The notes under the pieces were generated by a model. It was given only the letters and a program-made list of their open reading frames with translations, was not told where the DNA came from and did no database searches. A stretch of 64,000 nt of DNA, from NCBI RefSeq assembly GCF_039531105.1, contig NZ_BAAAPK010000001.1:434001-498000 (forward strand), read 5' to 3'. Position 1 is the stretch's first letter. Each line of letters starts with the position of its first letter. This DNA comes from Microbacterium lacus (GTDB lineage: Bacteria; Actinomycetota; Actinomycetes; Actinomycetales; Microbacteriaceae). Below, in pieces: positions 59,680 to 64,000 of the stretch. The translations under genes were made by a program, and so were the position numbers.

Positions 59680-62600
59680 GTGTCCAACCTCGCCGTCCTG
59701 AGCCTCAAGAACCGCGCGCTCATCGCCCTCATCACGATCGTGGCCGCCGTCTTCGGCGGTCTCGCGCTGACGAGCCTGAAGCAGGAGCTGATCCCGTCGA
59801 TCGAGTTCCCGCAGCTCTCGATCATCACGACGTACCCGGGCGCCTCGCCCGAGGTGGTCAACAACGACGTGTCCGTGCCGATCGAGACGGCGATCCAGAG
59901 CGTGCCCGGCCTCGAGTCCACGTCCGCGACGAGCACGACGAACGCGTCGATCGTCCGCGCGTCCTTCACGTACGGCACCGACCTCACCCGCGCCGAGGGC
60001 AAGATCACGCAGGCGATCAACCGACTCGACCTGCCGGAGGGCGTCGACCCCAACGTCGTGTCCTTCTCGATCGACGACCTCCCGGTCATCCAGCTCGCCG
60101 TCGCCGGCTACAGCGACCAGGAGACGATCCAGGCCCAGCTCGACGCGAGTGTCATCCCCGAGCTCGAGGACATCGACGGCGTCAGCTCCGCGCAGGTCGT
60201 CGGCGGCCAGGGCCAGCGCGTCACGATCACGCCCGACACCGCCGCCCTCGCCGAGCGCGGCTACACGCAGCAGGCGATCTCGGACGCGCTCGAGCAGAAC
60301 GGCGTGCTGTTCCCCGGCGGCACCGTGACCGAGGGCGATCAGACCCTCACCGTGCAGACCGGGACGAAGCTCGAGTCGGTCGAGCAGATCCAGGGTCTCC
60401 CGCTCGTCGCCTCCACTCCGGAGCAGTTCGCCGCGGGCGCGGTGACGGTCGGGGACGTCTCCACGGTCGAACTCCGTCCGGACCCGGTCACCTCGATCTC
60501 CCGCGTGAACGGCGAGCCCGCGCTCACGATCGCCGTCACCAAGACGCCGTCGGCCAACACCGTCGAGGTCTCGCAGGCCGTGAACGCGGCGATTCCCGAC
60601 CTTCAGGACGCGATCGGCGACGACGCCGAGATCACGGTTGTGTTCGATCAGGCCCCCTACATCCAGGAATCGATCGACACCCTCGCGAAGGAGGGCCTGC
60701 TGGGCCTGGTGTTCGCGGTGCTCGTGATCCTGATCTTCCTCATGTCGGTGCGCTCGACCCTCGTCACGGCGATCTCGATCCCGACGAGCGTGCTGATCAC
60801 CTTCATCGGCATCCAGGCGTTCGGCTATTCGCTGAACATCCTGACCCTCGGTGCGTTGACGATCGCGATCGGTCGTGTCGTCGACGACTCGATCGTCGTG
60901 ATCGAGAACATCAAGCGTCACTACGTCGGCGACGCCGAGAAGCTGCCGTCGATCCTCCGCGCCGTCCGCGAAGTCGCGGCCGCGGTCACGGCATCCACGA
61001 TCACGACCGTCGCCGTGTTCCTGCCGATCGCCTTCGTCGGAGACATCACGGGGGAGCTGTTCCGCCCGTTCGCGCTCACCGTCACGATCGCGATGACCGC
61101 GTCGCTGTTCGTCGCGCTCACGATCGTGCCGGTCCTCGCGTACTGGTTCCTGCGCCCCGGCAAGCCGATTCTGGATGCCGCCGGCCGGGCGATCGATCCC
61201 GAGGACCCCGCCGCACCCCCGTCGCGACTGCAGAAGGCCTACCTGCCGATCCTCACCTGGACGCTGAAGCACTCCTGGGTCACTGTGATCATCGCCGTCC
61301 TCGTGCTCGCCGGAACGATCGCCGCGGCGCCGCTGATGAAGACCAACTTCCTCGGCGACTCGGGTCAGAACACGTTCACCGTCTCGCAGGACGTGGGTCC
61401 GGCCGCGAGCCTGGACGCACAGGATGCCGCCGCCCAGGAGGTCGAGGCAGCCCTGCTCTCGGTCGACGGGGTCGAGACGGTTCAGACCTCGATCGGATCC
61501 AGCGGCTCCGCCGTCCGCGACGCGTTCACCGGCGTCGGCGGCATCACGTATTCCGTGACGACGGACACCTCCGCCGATCAGACCGCGGTGCGGGCCGACG
61601 TCGAGGCGGCTGTGGCCGAGCTCGACGACGTCGGCACCGTGACCGTGTCGACGCAGGGCGGCGGCTTCGGCTCGAGCGACATCGCGATCGACGTGTCGGC
61701 TCCCGACCAGGCGACGCTGCTCGAGGCCACCGACGCGGTCGTCGCGGCCGTCGAGGGTGCGGAAGGAGTCGGGCAGGTCACCACGAACCTCGCCGCGGCG
61801 CTCCCGTACGTCGCCGTCACGGTCGACACCGCGGCCGCTGCCGAGGTGGGGCTCTCCGAAGTCGCAGTCGGCGGGCTCGTGTCGAACACGATGCAGCCCC
61901 GTCAGGCCGGGTCTGTGGAGATCGACGGCACCGGTGTCACGGTCTACCTCGCCGTCGCCGACCCGCCCACCACTATCGAGGAGCTGCAGAACCTGCAGAT
62001 CCCGAGCGCGGTCGGCGTCATACCGCTCTCGCAGATCGCGACCGTCGAGGAGTCCGAAGGACCGACCTCCATCACGACGCAGCGCGCACAGCGCACCGCC
62101 ACCGTATCGGTGACACCCTCGACGGACAATCTCGCCACGGCATCTGCATCCGTCACCGCGGCCCTCGCCGATGTCGAGCTGCCCACCGGCGCGAACGCCG
62201 AGGTCGGCGGCGTCGTGACCCAGCAGCAGGACGCGTTCACGCAGCTCGGGCTCGCGCTGCTCGCGGCGATCCTGATCGTCTACATCGTCATGGTCGCGAC
62301 GTTCAAGTCGCTCCGTCAGCCGCTGCTGCTGCTGGTCTCGGTGCCGTTCGCCGCGACCGGGGCGATCCTGCTGCAGATCATCACGGGTGTCCCGCTCGGG
62401 GTGGCTTCGCTCATCGGCGTCCTCATGCTGATCGGCATCGTCGTCACGAACGCGATCGTGCTCGTGGACCTCGTGAACCAGTACCGCACGAAGGGCCTTT
62501 CCGCCCACGATGCGACGATCGCCGGTGGCTCGCGTCGTCTGCGACCCATCCTGATGACCGCGCTCGCCACGATCTTCGCGCTCACCCCGATGGCGCTCGG

Positions 62601-63222
62601 CATCACCGGTCAGGGCGGATTCATCTCGCAGCCGCTCGCGATCGTGGTGATCGGGGGACTCGTGTCCTCGACTGTCCTGACCCTGCTCGTGCTGCCCACC
62701 CTTTACAACCTCGTCGAGGGGGCGAAGGAGCGTCGCGCGGCGCGGCGCGGCGAGTCGGTTCCTGCGGTCGAGCCGGCGCTCGTCGGCGCCGCCGCGGTGC
62801 CCGTCCTCACGCGTCGCGAGCTGCGCGCGCGCGAGGCGGCTGCGGGTGCGGCGGTCGTCGGTCAGGCGGAATCCGCGGGTGCGGCATCCGATGCGCCCGC
62901 CGTCGATGAGGTTCCGCTCATCGAGGAGGGCCCGGACGTCGAGACGCCCGGAACCGAGGATGTCCAGAGCGCTCCGACGACCGACGTTCCGCTCATCGAG
63001 GAGGGCCCGGACGTGGAGACGCCCGAGCGTGCCGCGGAACCCGCTGCGGAGGGCGAGTCAGACACCCAGGGTGAGCCCGAGCCCGAGCCCGAGCCCGAGT
63101 CCTCGCCCAAGCCGGAGCCGGAGCCGGACCCCGCGCCCGAGTCCGAGCCCGCGCCCGAGTCCGAGTCCGAGCCCGAGTCCGAGCAGGGGGAGCCCGGCGC
63201 GCACCCCGACGGCCGGGTCTGA
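59680..63222 (+). CDS. HAE-type RND efflux permease with a repetitive acidic C-terminal tail
   Basis: A 1180-residue AcrB-like membrane transporter. The first helix begins LKNRALIALITIVAAVFGG, followed by the porter domain, helix 4 with IGRVVDDSIVVIENI (proton-relay Asp pair), and a second half repeating the layout (SVPFAATGAILL; IGIVVTNAIVLVDLV). From about residue 1030 the tail is hydrophilic, with a 25-residue duplicated block and a Pro-Glu repeat. GAAGG lies 5 nt before the GTG at 59680; a GTG at 59668 is possible. No membrane-fusion or outer-membrane partner is adjacent. Substrate unknown. Confidence 0.9.
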   Translation: MSNLAVLSLKNRALIALITIVAAVFGGLALTSLKQELIPSIEFPQLSIITTYPGASPEVVNNDVSVPIETAIQSVPGLESTSATSTTNASIVRASFTYGTDLTRAEGKITQAINRLDLPEGVDPNVVSFSIDDLPVIQLAVAGYSDQETIQAQLDASVIPELEDIDGVSSAQVVGGQGQRVTITPDTAALAERGYTQQAISDALEQNGVLFPGGTVTEGDQTLTVQTGTKLESVEQIQGLPLVASTPEQFAAGAVTVGDVSTVELRPDPVTSISRVNGEPALTIAVTKTPSANTVEVSQAVNAAIPDLQDAIGDDAEITVVFDQAPYIQESIDTLAKEGLLGLVFAVLVILIFLMSVRSTLVTAISIPTSVLITFIGIQAFGYSLNILTLGALTIAIGRVVDDSIVVIENIKRHYVGDAEKLPSILRAVREVAAAVTASTITTVAVFLPIAFVGDITGELFRPFALTVTIAMTASLFVALTIVPVLAYWFLRPGKPILDAAGRAIDPEDPAAPPSRLQKAYLPILTWTLKHSWVTVIIAVLVLAGTIAAAPLMKTNFLGDSGQNTFTVSQDVGPAASLDAQDAAAQEVEAALLSVDGVETVQTSIGSSGSAVRDAFTGVGGITYSVTTDTSADQTAVRADVEAAVAELDDVGTVTVSTQGGGFGSSDIAIDVSAPDQATLLEATDAVVAAVEGAEGVGQVTTNLAAALPYVAVTVDTAAAAEVGLSEVAVGGLVSNTMQPRQAGSVEIDGTGVTVYLAVADPPTTIEELQNLQIPSAVGVIPLSQIATVEESEGPTSITTQRAQRTATVSVTPSTDNLATASASVTAALADVELPTGANAEVGGVVTQQQDAFTQLGLALLAAILIVYIVMVATFKSLRQPLLLLVSVPFAATGAILLQIITGVPLGVASLIGVLMLIGIVVTNAIVLVDLVNQYRTKGLSAHDATIAGGSRRLRPILMTALATIFALTPMALGITGQGGFISQPLAIVVIGGLVSSTVLTLLVLPTLYNLVEGAKERRAARRGESVPAVEPALVGAAAVPVLTRRELRAREAAAGAAVVGQAESAGAASDAPAVDEVPLIEEGPDVETPGTEDVQSAPTTDVPLIEEGPDVETPERAAEPAAEGESDTQGEPEPEPEPESSPKPEPEPDPAPESEPAPESESEPESEQGEPGAHPDGRV
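62911..63025 (+). repeat. duplicated 40-bp coding repeat in the RND tail (period 75 bp)
   Basis: Copies at 62911-62950 and 62986-63025 differ by one base and both encode VPLIEEGPDVETP. The 75-bp period keeps the frame (25 residues). This is a recent in-frame duplication inside the cytosolic tail. Confidence 0.9.
63073..63183 (+). repeat. GAGCCC-type hexamer tract encoding a Pro-Glu tail
   Basis: Imperfect repeats of GAGCCC with GAGTCC, GCGCCC and GAGCCG variants encode alternating Glu-Pro, Glu-Ser and Ala-Pro pairs. The tract length is probably variable between strains through slippage. Confidence 0.85.
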
Positions 63223-63231
63223 GCACCGGAA

Positions 63232-63295
63232 CAGGCGTTTCGGCCAGAACAGGACAGAACAGACGCGGATCGTCCTGTCTTCGCCGAAGCTCCTG
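63232..63295. repeat. intergenic hairpin repeat, family B copy 2
   Basis: The arms CAGGCGTTTCGGC (63232-63244) and GCCGAAGCTCCTG (63283-63295) pair at 11 of 13 positions. An inner perfect 7-bp stem ACAGGAC/GTCCTGT (63249-63255, 63272-63278) adds to it. Its ends match the copy at 4868-4931. It lies 9 bp after the RND stop codon in a convergent gap. Confidence 0.8.
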
Positions 63296-63365
63296 ATTCC
63301 GCGCGCTTCGAAGGAGCGCGTCGCCCGGGGCCGCGCGTCCCGCGGACCGCGGTCGCAGAGCGTGG

Positions 63366-63974
63366 TCAGCGCTGCAGCCAGGGACGCAGCATCCGTGTGA
63401 CCCACGGGAGTACCAGGTACGTCATCACCGGCGTGAGCAGGACCGTCGCCAGCAGGACCCGCAGCACGAGAGGCCAGTCGGCGAATCCCGGGACGTAACC
63501 CAGGGCCCAGGAGGCGAGCAGGTTCGTCGGGAAGAAACCGAGCCAGATCGTGACGGCCTGCTTCCAGCGGGGCGGAGCGGCCGGGATCGGATGCTGGATG
63601 GGACCGGTGGCCGGCGCGTCGGCTCCCCGTCGGCTCTCGACGTGTGTCGCGAAGGGGGCGTCGAACCAGCCCTCGATGCCCGTCCGGCGTTCGACGCGGA
63701 CCTCGCTCGCGAAGGCGCGGCCGGAATCGAGCCACCACGCCCGCTGGGGAGAGTCGTCCCACGCTTCCAGGGTCGGGATGTCCCGGAACCGGTAGAGCAT
63801 GTACCAGAGGTCGCTGCCTTCGCCGGCGCGGACCCACCCTGACCCGAGGAAGCCCTCGAACGTCGTCGCGAGATCGGTGCCGGCCTGCATCCACGCGGTC
63901 GCCTCCGGGGCGCGCGCGGGGTCTATGCGCCGTTCGATCGCGACCGTGATCGGGTGGGGGTCGTTCTCAGCCAT
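63366..63974 (-). CDS. antibiotic biosynthesis monooxygenase (ABM)-like domain fused to two membrane helices
   Basis: A 202-residue protein. Residues about 8-105 resemble the ABM ferredoxin-like fold (ITVAIERRIDPARAPEATAW; LWYMLYRFRDIPTLEAWDDS). Residues about 135-200 form two hydrophobic helices (AVTIWLGFFPTNLLASWALG; VLLATVLLTPVMTYLVLPWV). This is the arrangement seen in uncharacterised membrane ABM proteins. A minus-strand GAGAAT box (plus 63981-63986) ends 6 nt before the ATG. Function unknown. Confidence 0.82.
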   Translation of the reverse strand: MAENDPHPITVAIERRIDPARAPEATAWMQAGTDLATTFEGFLGSGWVRAGEGSDLWYMLYRFRDIPTLEAWDDSPQRAWWLDSGRAFASEVRVERRTGIEGWFDAPFATHVESRRGADAPATGPIQHPIPAAPPRWKQAVTIWLGFFPTNLLASWALGYVPGFADWPLVLRVLLATVLLTPVMTYLVLPWVTRMLRPWLQR

Positions 63975-64000
63975 GTATCGATTCTCGGCGAGCGGATCAG

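Noticed and set aside
59419..62508. Open reading frame of 1029 codons antisense to the RND gene
   Set aside because: It is Arg/Asp/Gly-rich low-complexity translation of the opposite strand of a high-GC gene with a clear family match; no start context or domain.

Overview
The window is about 70% GC, densely packed, and free of rRNA, tRNA, insertion sequences, phage genes and CRISPR arrays. The gene set (a DUF3073 protein, CebR-type sugar control, a paired CrcB locus, purD/purM/purF/purQ/purS in scattered transcription units), the many GTG starts and the frequent -10 boxes placed 6-7 nt before start codons point to an actinobacterium. My best guess is Microbacteriaceae, close to Microbacterium. 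That is an inference from style and gene content, not a database match.

Layout. 0-4.3 kb: the end of a probable RDD membrane protein, an M20 amidohydrolase, a LacI regulator and an alpha-glucosidase with a LacI-type operator. 4.3-28.2 kb: a large purine salvage and catabolism island. It holds adenine phosphoribosyltransferase, guanine deaminase, uricase, 5-hydroxyisourate hydrolase, OHCU decarboxylase, a cupin-HTH regulator with two palindromic operators, an NCS1 permease, a hydantoin/allantoin-type racemase, allantoinase, a formamidase-family protein, an AtzH-amidase fusion, a PucG-type aminotransferase, allantoate amidohydrolase, an NMT1-type ABC importer, a nucleoside/base deaminase, a 2-hydroxyacid dehydrogenase and the xanthine dehydrogenase genes xdhABC. 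28.3-29.3 kb: purS-purQ. 29.4-35.5 kb: a beta-glucoside (cebEFG-bglC-cebR) operon with three CebR-like operators. 35.6-46 kb: purC, a PadR-MFS unit, purD with a siderophore-interacting protein, two small paralogous membrane proteins around a sterol-carrier-like gene, then purM-purF. 46-51 kb: a YbdK-type ligase, a PGPGW membrane protein, DUF3073, a universal stress protein, a PadR/DUF4097 operon with repeated CGATATATCG operators, and a TipA-like MerR gene with a strong internal start. 51-57.2 kb: a ROK regulator, a sugar ABC transporter and a second alpha-glucosidase. 57.3-64 kb: a small membrane protein, topoisomerase IB, two crcB genes, a large RND permease and an antibiotic-biosynthesis-monooxygenase-like membrane protein.

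How the genes fit together. Purines are routed xanthine -> urate -> (S)-allantoin -> allantoate -> ureidoglycine. A PucG-type transaminase then probably makes oxalurate plus glycine. No oxamate carbamoyltransferase genes are visible, so the amidase fusion and the formamidase-family protein in the same operon are the natural candidates for the last steps. Two sugar operons and an orphan alpha-glucosidase each have their own regulator.

Three cross-cutting sequence patterns stand out. Every convergent intergenic gap longer than about 80 bp carries a long palindrome, and two of the palindromes in the window are 67-bp near-copies of each other. A TANNNT box followed by 6-7 nt and the start codon recurs, suggesting widespread leaderless mRNAs. 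The octamer GGATGCCG/CGGCATCC is strongly over-represented. No gene-free stretch exceeds 300 bp.
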